A DNA stretch of 64,000 nt, taken from the NCBI RefSeq assembly GCF_001904745.1, contig NZ_MRCD01000001.1, positions 207,876 to 271,875 of the forward strand, given 5' to 3'. The notes under the pieces are model-generated. The model saw nothing but the letters and a program-made list of their open reading frames with translations. It made no database searches and was not told where the DNA came from. The DNA is from Calothrix sp. HK-06. GTDB lineage: Bacteria > Cyanobacteriota > Cyanobacteriia > Cyanobacteriales > Nostocaceae. Position numbers and translations under genes: made by a program. This document shows positions 1 to 10,014 of the stretch, piece by piece (within the stretch, counting starts at the first letter, position 1; each line of letters starts with the position of its first letter).

Positions 1-38
1 GTTGAATAAGTCAAAAATATTAGCTTCCTTGGGGTTTT

Positions 39-3000
39 ATGGCGGGTGCGAACATTTATCTTCCTGGCTATCAAATTGGCGAACGAATCTATGCGGGTTC
101 GAGGACGCTTGTTTGTCGTGCGATTCGTTTGGCGGATGGAAAAAGTGCAATCGTAAAGCTGATGCGGAATGAATATCCCAGCTTTAGCGAACTGATTCAG
201 TTTCGCAACCAATTTATAATTTCCCAGAATTTAAATATTGATGGAGTCGTTCAGCCATTATCATTGGAGACGTATAAGAACTTTTACGTGCTGGTAATGG
301 AAGATTTTGGTGGAATTCCTCTTGGAGAATATTTTCGCCAATTTGACGAGTTAGCGCTGAGTGAGTTTTTTGATGCAGGTATACAAATTGCCCAAGCGCT
401 TGATGCTCTGCATAAAAAGCGTATTATTCACAAAGATATTAAGCCTGCGAATATTTTAATCAATCCTCACACCAAACAAGTTAAATTAATCGACTTCAGC
501 ATTGCTTCGCTATTACCGCGAGAAACCCAGCAACTCAAAAATCCGAATGTTTTAGAGGGAACTCTTACGTATATTTCCCCAGAACAAACTGGAAGAATGA
601 ATCGCGGCATTGATTACCGTACAGATTTTTACTCGTTGGGTGCAACATTTTATGAGTTGTTGACACAACAAATTCCCTTCACAACGACCGATCCGATGGA
701 GTTGATACATTGCCATATTGCTAAACTTCCTCCTACGGTCACCAGTATTAACCTAAAAATTCCTCAACAACTTTCAGATATTGTTGCCAAACTCATGGCA
801 AAAAATGCTGAAGAACGCTATCAAAGTGCGTTAGGGTTAAAATATGACCTTGAATTTTGCCAGCAGTCTTGGAATTCACACGGAAGTATACCAAGCTTTG
901 AATTGGGACAGTACGATTTATGCGACCGATTTATCATACCTGAAAAACTATATGGTCGTGAAGTTGAAATCAATCAGTTATTATCAGCTTTTGAGCGGAT
1001 TAGCAATGGTAGCAGTGAGGTAATGTTACTAGCTGGATTTTCAGGGATTGGCAAAACCGCAGTTGTCAATGAAGTTCACAAACCAATTGTCCGGCAGCGC
1101 GGCTATTTTATTCGAGGCAAGTACGATCAATTTCAGCGTCATATTCCATTTTCCTCCTTTGTACAAGCATTCCGCGACTTGATGGGACAGTTGTTAAGCG
1201 AGAGCAATACTTCACTCGAATATTGGAAAAAAAATATTTTGCAGGTATTGGGGGAAAACGCTCAAGTTATAGTTGATGTAATACCCGAACTCGAAGCAAT
1301 AATTGGCAAACAACCACAAGCTGTTGAACTTGAGGGGAGTGCAGTCCAAAACCGTTTTAATTTACTTTTTCAAAACTTCATCAAAATTTTTGCTACATCG
1401 GAACACCCGCTAGTTATCTTTTTAGATGATTTACAATGGGCTGACTCAGCATCGCTCAAATTAATGCAGTTACTGGCTGCCCAAAGTAATACTGAGTATA
1501 TGTTGATAATTGGTGCCTACCGCGATAACGAAGTTTCGGCGGCACACCCACTAATGTTGACACTGGCACAAATTCGCTCGTTGGGTGCAACAGTTAATCA
1601 AATTGCAATCGCACCGTTAGAACTTACAAATATTAACGACTTAGTTGCTGACACGCTCAATTGTTCGCGTCAGCTTGCATTACCACTGGCTGAATTAGTA
1701 TATCAAAAAACTAAAGGAAATCCATTTTTCTGTACGCAGTTTATAAAAGTATTATACGAAGAAAAATTAATTACGTTTAATTTTGAGTCTCGCTATTGGG
1801 AGTGTAATATTTCTACGGTTCGAGAACAGGCACTAACTGACGATGTTCTTGAGTTAATGGCACAAGTACTAAAAAAACTTCCCATATCAACACAAATTGT
1901 ACTGCAATTTGCAGCATGTATTGGTAACGAATTTGACTTAAATAGTTTGGCTATAGTTTCAGAAAAATTACATTTACAAACTGCTACAGATCTATGGCAG
2001 GCACTGCAAGAAGAACTGATTATACCTAAAAATGAGACTTATAAATTTTTCCACTCAAATACATCTACTTTAGAATCGGGTAAATCTGTAATTGATTCTA
2101 CTCAAATCAATATTAAATATAAATTTCTACACGACCGAGTTCAACAAGCTGCATACGCTTTAATTCCAGAAGCTGAGAAGCAGGCAATCCACTTTAAAAT
2201 TGGCAAGTTATTACTTAAAAATATATCAGATAGTGAACGTGAAGAGAAGATTTTTGATATCGTGAATCATCTTAACACAGGTATCAGTTTTATTCAGGAG
2301 CCAGAACGTCAAGAAATTATAGAATTAAATTTATTTGCCGCGAAAAAAGCTAAGGCTGCAACTGCATATTTAGCAGCGCAAGAATATATAAATATGAGTT
2401 TAGGCTTACTTCCAGTAGATTGCTGGGAATCACAATACGATTTAGCATTTTTATTATATAGAGAAAAAATTGAGATTGAATATTTGAATGGCAATTTTGA
2501 TATTAGTGAGAATCTGATTTTTAAACTTTTACCGCGATTAAAGTTTAATTATGAAAAAGGTGATATCTTAAATATATTAATAGTTCAGCATACTTTAAAC
2601 TACAAGTATATAGAAGGTATCAAAGTTGGTAGAGATGCATTAAAACTTCTAGATATTGATTTACCTGAAGATAATTTTTACGAAGAATTACAAGCAGAAT
2701 ATAATGAGGTAAATCGCTTATTAGCGCAGCGAAATATTACTAGCCTTATTGATTTACCGTTAATGGAATCGCAGGATAAAATTGTTGCGGCAAGATTATT
2801 GATGAATTTAGACGCTATTGCTTATATTGGGATGCCACAACTTTTCCCAATTGTTGCTTTAAAGCTAGTCAAGCTATCGCTACAACATGGTAATACACCA
2901 GAGTCTGCTCGCGGGTTCTCAGATTATGGGGTTTTACTTGGTGCAATATTCCAAGACTATAAATCTGGATACGAATTTGGAATGCTGGCAATAAATTTAA

Positions 3001-5510
3001 GTGATTTTTTCAATACTCCAGCCTTGAAATGTCGTACTTATTTTATGTTCGCAAGCTTTATCAATCATTGGTACAAGCATATTCGTTTTTCTAATTCGAT
3101 CAATGACGATGCTTACCGTTTTGGGTTGGAATCTGGAGAGTTTCAAAATTCTGGCTACTCGTTATGGGGAAAAACGTTAAATCTATTTTGTCAAGGTGCA
3201 AATTTAACTGATATTTTAGCAAATTTTTCTGGTTTTATAGATTTTTCGGAAAAAACGCATAATGTATCAACAACAGACGCATTAGTTAGTATTGAGTTGG
3301 TAGCTCGCAATCTGTCTGGGTTAACAGCTAATTCTGATGATTTCTCAAGTGATAATAGTAGTGAAATAGAGTATACAAATCGATGTGAGTCGCGTAAAAG
3401 TTTCCTTGGACTTTGTAGTTATAAAATTATGAAGTCACAAGTATTATATATGTACGGTGACTGGGATAGGTCGTACCAATACGCGATTGAAGCAAAAGAA
3501 ACTATTCAGTATGTAATGGGATTTTTCTGCATTGCAGTCCATAATTTTTATTACTCGCTAGCTTTAGTTAGAAAGTATGAAATGGAAAGCGATAATGATG
3601 CAAAAACCGAATATTACCAACAAATTCAGCAAAATCAAACCCAAATGAAAACTTGGGCGGATAGCTGCCCAGAGAACTTTTTACACAAGTATTTATTAGT
3701 CCAAGCTGAAATGTTGCGGGTTGCAGGTGATAATTTCAAAGCTATGGAAATGTACGATAGGGCAATCAATCTAGCTAAAGAAAATCAATACCTTCAAGAA
3801 GAAGCACTAGCTTGCGAACTTGCCGCCAAGTTTTACCTAAGTTGGGATAAACCAAAGATTGCTCAAGTTTATCTAACTGACAGTTATTATGCTTATGCAC
3901 GATGGGGCGCGAAAGTTAAAATTCATCATCTAGAACAGCATTACCCACAACTGCTAACATTAATATTGGAACCTCAAACAATTGAAGTAAAAACAAGCGA
4001 AACAATAATATTAAATGCAACACAAACGAAAACTAACAGTAGCGCTTCAGTCGCTTCGGTATTTGACTTAGCAAGTATAATTAAAGCGTCTCAAGCAATT
4101 TCGAGCGAAATTGAAATAGAGCGCTTACTTGCTGTATTAATGCAATTGGTGTTAGAAAATGCTGGTGCAAGCAAGAGCGTACTAGTGTTACTGAAAAACG
4201 AACAGATGTTTGTCGAAGCATCTGCAACAATTACTCTAAACGAAGAAATCACTACGAATATTTATTCGCTCCCCGTTGAAAAAAGTGATTTAATACCTTT
4301 ATCTGTACTCAATTATGTCAAAAATTCGGCAAAATTCTTATTGGTTAACGATATTAGCAGGCACGTGAATTGGTTTTCAGATGCTTATATTCAAAGCGAA
4401 CAGCCTAAAAGTGTATTGTGTTTGCCTATAAATCGTCAAGGTGAGTTGATTGGGTTACTGTATCTGGAAAATAAAAGCGTTGTAGGTGCGTTTACAAGCG
4501 ATCGCATCGAATTATTGCAATTGATTTGCTCGCAAGCTGCTATTTCGATTGAAAATGCCCAACTTTATGAACGCTCTCAACTTTATGCTAAACAGATCGA
4601 ATCTTCGCTTTTTGACTTGCAAGTAACGAAGCAGCAACTCGAAACATCCTTTGCAGAGCTTAAACAAATGCAACTTCAACTCGTACAAAGCGAGAAAATG
4701 TCCGCATTAGGTGGTTTAGTTGCAGGAATTGCTCACGAAATCAACAACCCAATAGGTTGTATAACAGGAAATATTGAACCTGCAGAACAATATGTTGAAG
4801 ATTTGTTTGAAATTATTAATTTATACCAACACGAACATACCCAACCAAGTGCAAAACTATGCAAGAAAGTTAAAGCAGCAGACTTAGAATACATCCGCGA
4901 AGATTTGCCTAAATTATTAATTTCAATGAGGCAAAGTATTGACCGTATCTACGATATTAGCGTTAGTTTGAGAACTTTCTCGCGTTCGGATAACCATAAA
5001 CCGATTGTTTGTAATATTCATGAATGTCTTGACAGCACTTTATTAATTCTCAGACATAGGCTCAAGGCATCAGAATCTCGACCGCAAATCGAAGTCATTA
5101 AAAATTATAGCGATGTACCAGAATTTGCATGTTATCCTGGACAGTTGAATCAGGTATTTATGAACCTGCTTGCGAATGCTATCGATGCTCTGGATGAATC
5201 GAATGTTGGGCTGAGTTACCAGCAAATTCAAGCTAGTCACAATTGTATTACAGTTGCAACTAGTATTACTACAGATAAGCAATCAGTTTTAATTAGTATT
5301 CGAGATAATGGTTTGGGAATGACGGAAGAAGTTAAAGCTCAGATATTTGAACACTTATTTACAACAAAACCCGTCGGTAAAGGGACAGGATTAGGACTTG
5401 CCATTGCACGACAAATTATTGTCGATAAACATGGTGGCTCAATTCAGGTTAACTCTTCACCCCAACAAGGCGCCGAGTTCGTCATTCAATTACCATTTCG
5501 TACCAAGTAA
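39..5510 (+). CDS. Hybrid Ser/Thr kinase - AAA ATPase - GAF - histidine kinase
   Basis: A 1823-residue signalling protein of the HstK-like family that is expanded in filamentous cyanobacteria. Order of domains: a Ser/Thr kinase (about 10-270) with the catalytic HKDIKPAN segment (Asp133) and DFS in place of DFG (Asp152); an AAA_16/STAND ATPase beginning near 307 with Walker A GFSGIGKT (333-340) and a Walker B LDDLQWAD near 462; a long helical TPR-like stretch (about 700-1290); a GAF domain (about 1350-1510); a short coiled coil; and a histidine kinase core with H-box His1566, N box near 1704, G1 DNGLGM near 1757 and G2 GKGTGLGL near 1780. No receiver domain follows and no response regulator lies next to it. 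It probably signals by both Ser/Thr and His-Asp phosphorylation; the ligand is unknown. Unlike its neighbours it has no GGCGCC palindrome until its last 45 bases. Confidence 0.93.
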   Translation: MAGANIYLPGYQIGERIYAGSRTLVCRAIRLADGKSAIVKLMRNEYPSFSELIQFRNQFIISQNLNIDGVVQPLSLETYKNFYVLVMEDFGGIPLGEYFRQFDELALSEFFDAGIQIAQALDALHKKRIIHKDIKPANILINPHTKQVKLIDFSIASLLPRETQQLKNPNVLEGTLTYISPEQTGRMNRGIDYRTDFYSLGATFYELLTQQIPFTTTDPMELIHCHIAKLPPTVTSINLKIPQQLSDIVAKLMAKNAEERYQSALGLKYDLEFCQQSWNSHGSIPSFELGQYDLCDRFIIPEKLYGREVEINQLLSAFERISNGSSEVMLLAGFSGIGKTAVVNEVHKPIVRQRGYFIRGKYDQFQRHIPFSSFVQAFRDLMGQLLSESNTSLEYWKKNILQVLGENAQVIVDVIPELEAIIGKQPQAVELEGSAVQNRFNLLFQNFIKIFATSEHPLVIFLDDLQWADSASLKLMQLLAAQSNTEYMLIIGAYRDNEVSAAHPLMLTLAQIRSLGATVNQIAIAPLELTNINDLVADTLNCSRQLALPLAELVYQKTKGNPFFCTQFIKVLYEEKLITFNFESRYWECNISTVREQALTDDVLELMAQVLKKLPISTQIVLQFAACIGNEFDLNSLAIVSEKLHLQTATDLWQALQEELIIPKNETYKFFHSNTSTLESGKSVIDSTQINIKYKFLHDRVQQAAYALIPEAEKQAIHFKIGKLLLKNISDSEREEKIFDIVNHLNTGISFIQEPERQEIIELNLFAAKKAKAATAYLAAQEYINMSLGLLPVDCWESQYDLAFLLYREKIEIEYLNGNFDISENLIFKLLPRLKFNYEKGDILNILIVQHTLNYKYIEGIKVGRDALKLLDIDLPEDNFYEELQAEYNEVNRLLAQRNITSLIDLPLMESQDKIVAARLLMNLDAIAYIGMPQLFPIVALKLVKLSLQHGNTPESARGFSDYGVLLGAIFQDYKSGYEFGMLAINLSDFFNTPALKCRTYFMFASFINHWYKHIRFSNSINDDAYRFGLESGEFQNSGYSLWGKTLNLFCQGANLTDILANFSGFIDFSEKTHNVSTTDALVSIELVARNLSGLTANSDDFSSDNSSEIEYTNRCESRKSFLGLCSYKIMKSQVLYMYGDWDRSYQYAIEAKETIQYVMGFFCIAVHNFYYSLALVRKYEMESDNDAKTEYYQQIQQNQTQMKTWADSCPENFLHKYLLVQAEMLRVAGDNFKAMEMYDRAINLAKENQYLQEEALACELAAKFYLSWDKPKIAQVYLTDSYYAYARWGAKVKIHHLEQHYPQLLTLILEPQTIEVKTSETIILNATQTKTNSSASVASVFDLASIIKASQAISSEIEIERLLAVLMQLVLENAGASKSVLVLLKNEQMFVEASATITLNEEITTNIYSLPVEKSDLIPLSVLNYVKNSAKFLLVNDISRHVNWFSDAYIQSEQPKSVLCLPINRQGELIGLLYLENKSVVGAFTSDRIELLQLICSQAAISIENAQLYERSQLYAKQIESSLFDLQVTKQQLETSFAELKQMQLQLVQSEKMSALGGLVAGIAHEINNPIGCITGNIEPAEQYVEDLFEIINLYQHEHTQPSAKLCKKVKAADLEYIREDLPKLLISMRQSIDRIYDISVSLRTFSRSDNHKPIVCNIHECLDSTLLILRHRLKASESRPQIEVIKNYSDVPEFACYPGQLNQVFMNLLANAIDALDESNVGLSYQQIQASHNCITVATSITTDKQSVLISIRDNGLGMTEEVKAQIFEHLFTTKPVGKGTGLGLAIARQIIVDKHGGSIQVNSSPQQGAEFVIQLPFRTK

Positions 5511-5906
5511 TAATAGTTAAGCGTTGAGGTGACAACTTTTTTCCGTAGTATTACGGTAATAAGTTATATATCCACTTGCCGCTTGCAGCGAAGTAATGTT
5601 GATAAATTTATAATTATACAGCAACTAACTGCATTATCTTCAAGATTAATTTAAATCAAATTAGGTAGTTTCTAGCTTATCAATTTGACTGTTTAAGTGG
5701 TTTAGTGTATATAAACAGCGCTATAAATCACATTTCAACTGTCATCATAATTTCCGCGTGCTAGCTAAAAGTTCATATTTTAGATTTTATTGCTAGCACT
5801 TTGAACTGAACTCTTGGTATAGGTATTTGAAAGCATTAGAGGCATCTACCAACTCACAAGTTAAACCAAGTTAATTATCTTTTTATGAAGATTTTTATAA
5901 AAATTT
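5511..5906. other. Gene-free AT-rich spacer
   Basis: About 400 bases between two rightward genes. I see no RNA gene, no open frame with coding character and no long inverted repeat. It presumably holds the terminator of the hybrid kinase gene and the promoter of the PLP-enzyme gene, but I could not place either with confidence. Confidence 0.5.
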
Positions 5907-7235
5907 ATGCATCCTAACATTTCAACACCAATTTTAAGCTACATGAAACAGCTAGAAAGCCAAGGACTAACTAATATAGAAGAGTTGTGTGATCATTTAT
6001 ATGAGCATTATCTTCGACAAGTAAATCAAGGCTTATATTCTAACGGTAGGTATACACAAGCAGGCAGTAATGTTACAGCGAAAGTTCAATCCGCTCTAAC
6101 CACTTCAAGTCCCAAAGCTTTGTTGGAAAAAAATCAGGAGCAAGAGTCGCAAGAGTGTATATTATGGTGCGTTAATCATTACCTAGGGTTGAATCGTAAT
6201 CAAAACGTTATTGATAAAGTTTGTGCATCTGTACAGAAATATGGTACTGGTAGTGGAACATCCGCTTTATCTGGTGGAATGTCTACTTTACATAAACAAG
6301 TCGAAATTAAATTGCAACAACTTGTAGGGAAAGAAAGTGTTTTATTATTCCCGACTGGTTTTACTACTAACCTTGGTTGCCTTTCAGCTTTACCTGGAAA
6401 AAAGGACTTAATTATATTTGACCGTGAATGTCACGCATCAATTATTGATGGAGTAAAATTATCCGGCAAAAAGTGGGTCACATTTAAACATAATAACTTG
6501 CGTGATTTAGAGCAAAAAGTAAGCAAGTACAAAGGTGAATATCAAAATATATTTGTGGTTGTTGAATCTGCTTATTCAATGAGTGGGGACTTGGCGCCGT
6601 TACAAGGAATAGTCGATCTTAAGCAAAAATATAAATTTTTAGTTTATGTTGATGAAGCACACACTTTTGGAATATACGGTAAAAATGGCGCTGGCTACTG
6701 TTCGCATTTAGGAATTGTTGAAGAAATTGATTTTATCGCCGCAACGCTATCAAAAGCAACAGCATCAATTGGCGGATTTGTGGCGCTGAAATCAAAGTAT
6801 GTTCCATTACTTCATTGGCGTGCTACCACATATACATTTCAAGCGTGTTTAACACCAGGAGATGCAGCAGCGATTCTAGCTTCTCTCGAAGAAATGGAAA
6901 ATGACCCAAGCTTAATTGAATCACTGCATAAAAATAATCAATACATGCGGCGGCGTTTAAAAAGTGCAGGATTTGATTTAGGCACTTCTGCGAGTCCGAT
7001 TATACCTATATTCATTTCCGACGTAGAAAAGCTGCAAGCTTTCAATAAAGAGTTATACTCTCGCGGTATTTTCTCTGTTTCTATTTTCTATCCAGTTGTA
7101 AAACCTCACGAAGGAAGAATTCGTTTTGTGGTAAGTGCAGCACACACCATAGAACAAATCGATACTACTGTGAACATACTCCAAGAACTAGGTTTAAAGT
7201 ATGGTGTGATTAAACAGGCAATGGTTGCTGCGTAA
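5907..7235 (+). CDS. AONS-family PLP-dependent acyltransferase (alpha-oxoamine synthase fold)
   Basis: A 442-residue fold-type I PLP enzyme resembling 8-amino-7-oxononanoate synthase and 2-amino-3-ketobutyrate CoA ligase, which condense an amino acid with an acyl thioester and lose CO2. Visible marks: the GTGSGTSALSGG segment, the FPTGFTTN and DRECHASIIDG loops, the DEAHTFGIYGKNGAG motif, and the PLP lysine Lys283 in TLSKATASIGGF, where the usual family text is TLSKALGSxGG. A 70-90 residue N-terminal extension precedes the family core, and no other biotin gene is nearby, so a role in biotin synthesis is doubtful. Substrate unknown; the acyl chain could be free, CoA-bound or ACP-bound. It ends just before a shared terminator with the leftward gene that follows. 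Confidence 0.8.
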   Translation: MHPNISTPILSYMKQLESQGLTNIEELCDHLYEHYLRQVNQGLYSNGRYTQAGSNVTAKVQSALTTSSPKALLEKNQEQESQECILWCVNHYLGLNRNQNVIDKVCASVQKYGTGSGTSALSGGMSTLHKQVEIKLQQLVGKESVLLFPTGFTTNLGCLSALPGKKDLIIFDRECHASIIDGVKLSGKKWVTFKHNNLRDLEQKVSKYKGEYQNIFVVVESAYSMSGDLAPLQGIVDLKQKYKFLVYVDEAHTFGIYGKNGAGYCSHLGIVEEIDFIAATLSKATASIGGFVALKSKYVPLLHWRATTYTFQACLTPGDAAAILASLEEMENDPSLIESLHKNNQYMRRRLKSAGFDLGTSASPIIPIFISDVEKLQAFNKELYSRGIFSVSIFYPVVKPHEGRIRFVVSAAHTIEQIDTTVNILQELGLKYGVIKQAMVAA

Positions 7236-7250
7236 TAATACATAAGATTA

Positions 7251-7295
7251 AAAAGGGGAAAAGGGTAGAAACATTATTTGTCCTTTTCCCTTTTT
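7251..7295. terminator. Bidirectional stem-loop between convergent genes
   Basis: Left arm 7251-7264 (A/G-rich) pairs with right arm 7282-7295 (CCTTTTCCCTTTTT), giving a 13-14 bp stem with T-rich flanks on both strands. It lies exactly between the stop codons of the rightward PLP-enzyme gene and the leftward DivIVA-like gene, as expected of a shared intrinsic terminator. Confidence 0.7.
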
Positions 7296-7296
7296 A

Positions 7297-7974
7297 CTAT
7301 TTTTTCTTGGGTGGTAATCTCGATGCATTGAGTGAGGAGCGCCCATTACGAATGATACGTGTCATTTCATTTAAATCTTGCTCGATGTGTTCGAGAACAC
7401 TATCAGCATAATCATCGGCGCCTTGTTCTATTTGTTGAGCTTCTGCCATAGCTTCGGCTCGCATTTGTTCTATTTCTTGTTGACATTGACGACGTTTTAG
7501 GTCAATTTCTTCGAGAGTTTGCTGCATTAATAATTCACACTCTTGCTGAACTTTCCGCTTTAACTCTAAAGCTTCGTGTTCTGCCTGCCGAATAATATCA
7601 CTTTCTTCTAAAATTTGCGCGCGCTTGGTTTGAGCAGCATCGACAATACGCTGTCCATACTCTTCTGCTTCGAGCAAAATTTCCTCTCTTTGCTGGGTTA
7701 TCACCATTGCTTCGTTAAACGCTGCTGGTAACGTCGAACGAATATAATCAAGTAGGTCAAACAGTTTTTCCTCATCTACTACGGTACGTTTAGTAAATGG
7801 AATCCGGAAACCAGCAATAATCATTTCCTCAAAATGGTCGAGTGATTGCTGAATATTTAAACATCCATCTCCGTCTGGTTGTGAATTTCCAACAGTGTGT
7901 CCATTGGAGGATTCGTGAGGGATGGGATGTTTTCCGTTATGCTCTGGTTCGATTGGTATTTGTGGGCGTAGCAT
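7297..7974 (-). CDS. DivIVA-like coiled-coil protein (possible Cdv3)
   Basis: A 225-residue, charge-rich protein. After a poorly conserved polar N terminus (1-45) comes a segment reading [20 protein letters not shown], resembling the N-terminal block of cyanobacterial DivIVA/Cdv3-type proteins, followed by a long predicted coiled coil (about 85-210) full of Glu, Gln, Arg and Lys, and a basic tail ending PPKKK. Cdv3 acts in placing the cell-division site in unicellular cyanobacteria; the assignment here is by family resemblance. It lies directly downstream of coaD, and its first 118 bases overlap the 3' end of coaD in another frame if the first ATG is used. A start inside the overlap, nearer the conserved block, is possible. 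Confidence 0.6.
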   Translation of the reverse strand: MLRPQIPIEPEHNGKHPIPHESSNGHTVGNSQPDGDGCLNIQQSLDHFEEMIIAGFRIPFTKRTVVDEEKLFDLLDYIRSTLPAAFNEAMVITQQREEILLEAEEYGQRIVDAAQTKRAQILEESDIIRQAEHEALELKRKVQQECELLMQQTLEEIDLKRRQCQQEIEQMRAEAMAEAQQIEQGADDYADSVLEHIEQDLNEMTRIIRNGRSSLNASRLPPKKK

Positions 7975-8435
7975 TGGTATATATCTAGGGCAACGTGCGG
8001 AGGAACAAGGTGATTGACAGAGCCACCAAACTTTGCAATCTCTTTAACCACACTACTACTTAAAAAACTATATTCATTTGATGTTGCTAAAAAAACAGTC
8101 TCAATTTGGGTCGAGAGCGTTTTGTTGGTATGTGCCATCTGAAGTTCTACTTCAAAATCAGAAATCGCACGCAATCCCCGCAGTAGTACTCCCGCTCTTC
8201 TCATTTGGGCATAGTTTACAGTTAGCCCATCAAAGCTATCAGCTTCAACGTTTGGTAGATGCTTGGTTGATTTACGAATTTGTTCAATTCGCTCTTGCAC
8301 TGTAAAAAGAGGTGTTTTGTTCGGGTTACGCAGCACAGCTACAATAACCTGTTCAAACAGCTTCGCACCACGCTGGATGATATCGAGGTGCCCCAGTGTT
8401 ACGGGGTCAAAACTTCCGGGATAAATGGCAATCAC
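7857..8435 (-). CDS. coaD: Phosphopantetheine adenylyltransferase
   Basis: A 192-residue PPAT, the cytosolic enzyme that joins 4'-phosphopantetheine and ATP to give dephospho-CoA in the penultimate step of CoA synthesis. The nucleotidyltransferase signature [13 protein letters not shown] lies at residues 7-19, followed by the conserved [19 protein letters not shown] block and the SSSVVKEIA motif. The conserved fold ends near residue 155; the last 35 or so residues are a polar tail whose DNA also encodes the start of the DivIVA-like gene. The pair looks co-transcribed. Family identity is secure; only the functional importance of the tail is unclear. Confidence 0.97.
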   Translation of the reverse strand: MIAIYPGSFDPVTLGHLDIIQRGAKLFEQVIVAVLRNPNKTPLFTVQERIEQIRKSTKHLPNVEADSFDGLTVNYAQMRRAGVLLRGLRAISDFEVELQMAHTNKTLSTQIETVFLATSNEYSFLSSSVVKEIAKFGGSVNHLVPPHVALDIYQCYAHKYQSNQSITENIPSLTNPPMDTLLEIHNQTEMDV

Positions 8436-8638
8436 AGTTGCAGGCGCCTTTAATTGCTGGAGTGATAATTATACCTAAAGTTTGTTGATTTTGACTCAGG
8501 AACTCATGTAAATTTAATCACTCTTCGTATAGCTTGAGATTTCTGCGTCAAGCATTGGATTTCTCGTTAATTACGTAGAATTAGGGACAATTGGTAGTAC
8601 AAGATATGAAGGCGCCTTTTGGTCAAGCCATTGTTTCA

Positions 8639-8815
8639 TCAACCCAGAACCCAGTCTTTCAGACTCTTGAGGTGAGTTTTACAAAGGTTGGCGATAAATT
8701 CATCATAAAATTTCATATCTGCTACACCTGATACTAAGTGTTGAAAGCCTTCTGACTGTTCAAAGAACTTAGTTTGCTTGGCATAGTGGGATTCTATTAA
8801 ATTACGTGTCAACAT
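8639..8815 (-). pseudogene. Short coding-like remnant, 58 codons
   Basis: An ATG at 8815 opens a 58-residue frame ending in TGA at 8639, with coding-like composition: charged and aromatic residues, and segments such as ESHYAKQTKFFEQSEGF and MKFYDEFIANLCKTHLKSL. This resembles the start of a helical-bundle enzyme rather than random AT-rich sequence. No matching continuation was found before coaD, so it is either a truncated gene or a small protein. I did not recognise a family with confidence. Confidence 0.4.
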
Positions 8816-8872
8816 AGTTTAATATGTTTTGTAACCCGACAATGATTAATTATACTTAAACTAATGTATATG

Positions 8873-8950
8873 TTGTTGGGTTGCGCTTCACTTGACCCAA
8901 CCTACGAACTACAATCTAACCTGTAGAGACCGAATTAATTCGGTCTCTAC
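8873..8950. repeat. Two dispersed palindromes upstream of lgt
   Basis: At 8873-8906 lies a short member of the GTTGGGTT...ACCCAACC family that also occurs at 54872-54972, 56251-56441 and 59838-59965. At 8923-8950 lies a perfect 28-bp palindrome starting GTAGAGACC; relatives are at 11275-11302, 23840-23867 and 25421-25472. These fold into strong hairpins in RNA and single-stranded DNA. Confidence 0.75.
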
Positions 8951-9023
8951 GACTTTTAACTCCTGCACGGGCGGGTTTACATATATCCTGGTTAATAATA
9001 AAAAATTTCGTGAACTCGCCCTT

Positions 9024-9896
9024 ATGCTATTAGATTTTCTGATTGCCCCTTTGGCGTTATTTACTTCCCCAGGTCCGATTGTATTTCAAATTGGATGGAT
9101 TACGATTCGCTGGTATGGTTTGTTAATTGCTTCTGCGGTGCTTATTGGTGTTACGCTGTCGCAATATTTAGCGAAGCGTCGCAAGGTAAACCCCGACTTA
9201 CTCAATGATTTGTCAATTTGGCTAGTGGTTGGTGCCATTCCAGCCGCGCGTTTATATTATGTAATATTCGAGTGGTCAGAATACGCTAAACATCTTGAGC
9301 GTATTTTTGCTATATGGCAGGGTGGTATTGCTATTCACGGAGCAATTTTAGGTGGAACGGTTGCTGCACTTATTTTCTGTAAGCTAAAACAAGTCTCGTT
9401 TTGGCAAATGGCTGATTTAGTGGCGCCATCACTTATTTTGGGACAGGCAATAGGACGTTGGGGAAACTTCTTTAACTCTGAAGCTTTTGGTAGTCCTACT
9501 AATTTACCTTGGAAACTGTATATTCCACCCTCCAGGCGCCCCGTAGGATTTACTAATGTTGAATATTTTCACCCTACGTTTCTTTACGAGTCACTATGGA
9601 ACTTAGGAGTATTCGCTATTTTATTAACTTTATTCTTTAGGGGGTTGCAGGGTAAACCAAGGTTAAAAGTTGGTACATTATTTCTAACGTATTTGCCAGC
9701 ATACAGCTTAGGTCGCTTGTGGATAGAAGGACTGCGAACCGACAGTTTAATGCTGGGTCCATTACGAATGGCGCAAGTTATTAGCTTGATAGGAATTGCT
9801 ATGGGGTTAGCCGGATTATGGTGGCTTTATATTAAAAATCGTCCTTTACCTGATGTTGTCTCAAATGTTGATGAGGTAATAGAAAACAGGGAGTAA
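9024..9896 (+). CDS. lgt: Prolipoprotein diacylglyceryl transferase
   Basis: A 290-residue inner-membrane enzyme that moves diacylglycerol from phosphatidylglycerol to the lipobox cysteine of prelipoproteins. Several hydrophobic helices are visible, with the conserved AIHGAILGG segment, the Lgt signature [13 protein letters not shown] and the LYESLWN segment. I chose the ATG at 9024 ([12 protein letters not shown] follows) rather than an upstream TTG at 8892, because the 44 extra residues would be read through two dispersed intergenic repeats and resemble no Lgt N terminus. Confidence 0.95.
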   Translation: MLLDFLIAPLALFTSPGPIVFQIGWITIRWYGLLIASAVLIGVTLSQYLAKRRKVNPDLLNDLSIWLVVGAIPAARLYYVIFEWSEYAKHLERIFAIWQGGIAIHGAILGGTVAALIFCKLKQVSFWQMADLVAPSLILGQAIGRWGNFFNSEAFGSPTNLPWKLYIPPSRRPVGFTNVEYFHPTFLYESLWNLGVFAILLTLFFRGLQGKPRLKVGTLFLTYLPAYSLGRLWIEGLRTDSLMLGPLRMAQVISLIGIAMGLAGLWWLYIKNRPLPDVVSNVDEVIENRE

Positions 9897-10014
9897 GAGC
9901 GGTTGGGGCTGTTCCCTAAAAATAAAAAATGCCCCAGAGTTTTTTTCTCTAGGGCTTAACCAGGGTGCATCTACCAATCACTTCTACTATATATAGGGTC
10001 ATCATCCGGAAAGG

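Larger units (their letters stand above)
8436..9023. other. Spacer with decayed gene and several palindromic repeats
   Basis: Almost 590 bases between coaD and lgt. From left to right: AT-rich sequence with two GGCGCC palindromes (8443 and 8611), a short leftward gene remnant (8639-8815), a CCCAACC-type inverted repeat (8873-8906), a perfect 28-bp palindrome (8923-8950) and a repeat shared with 47209-47270 (8957-8994). The lgt promoter must lie in or beside these repeats. Confidence 0.6.

Noticed and set aside
4498..4505. GCGATCGC (HIP1) as evidence of a HIP1-rich genome
   Set aside because: Only one copy was seen in 64 kb, so HIP1 is not the iterated palindrome here.
8892..9023. 44-codon N-terminal extension of lgt starting at a TTG
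   Set aside because: It is read through two dispersed palindromic repeats, and the normal Lgt start with its first hydrophobic segment begins at the ATG at 9024.
9931..9955. GCCCCAGAG/CTCTAGGGC as a normal lgt terminator
   Set aside because: Its T-run is in the loop, not after the stem; the stem with nine T at 10015-10040 fits better.
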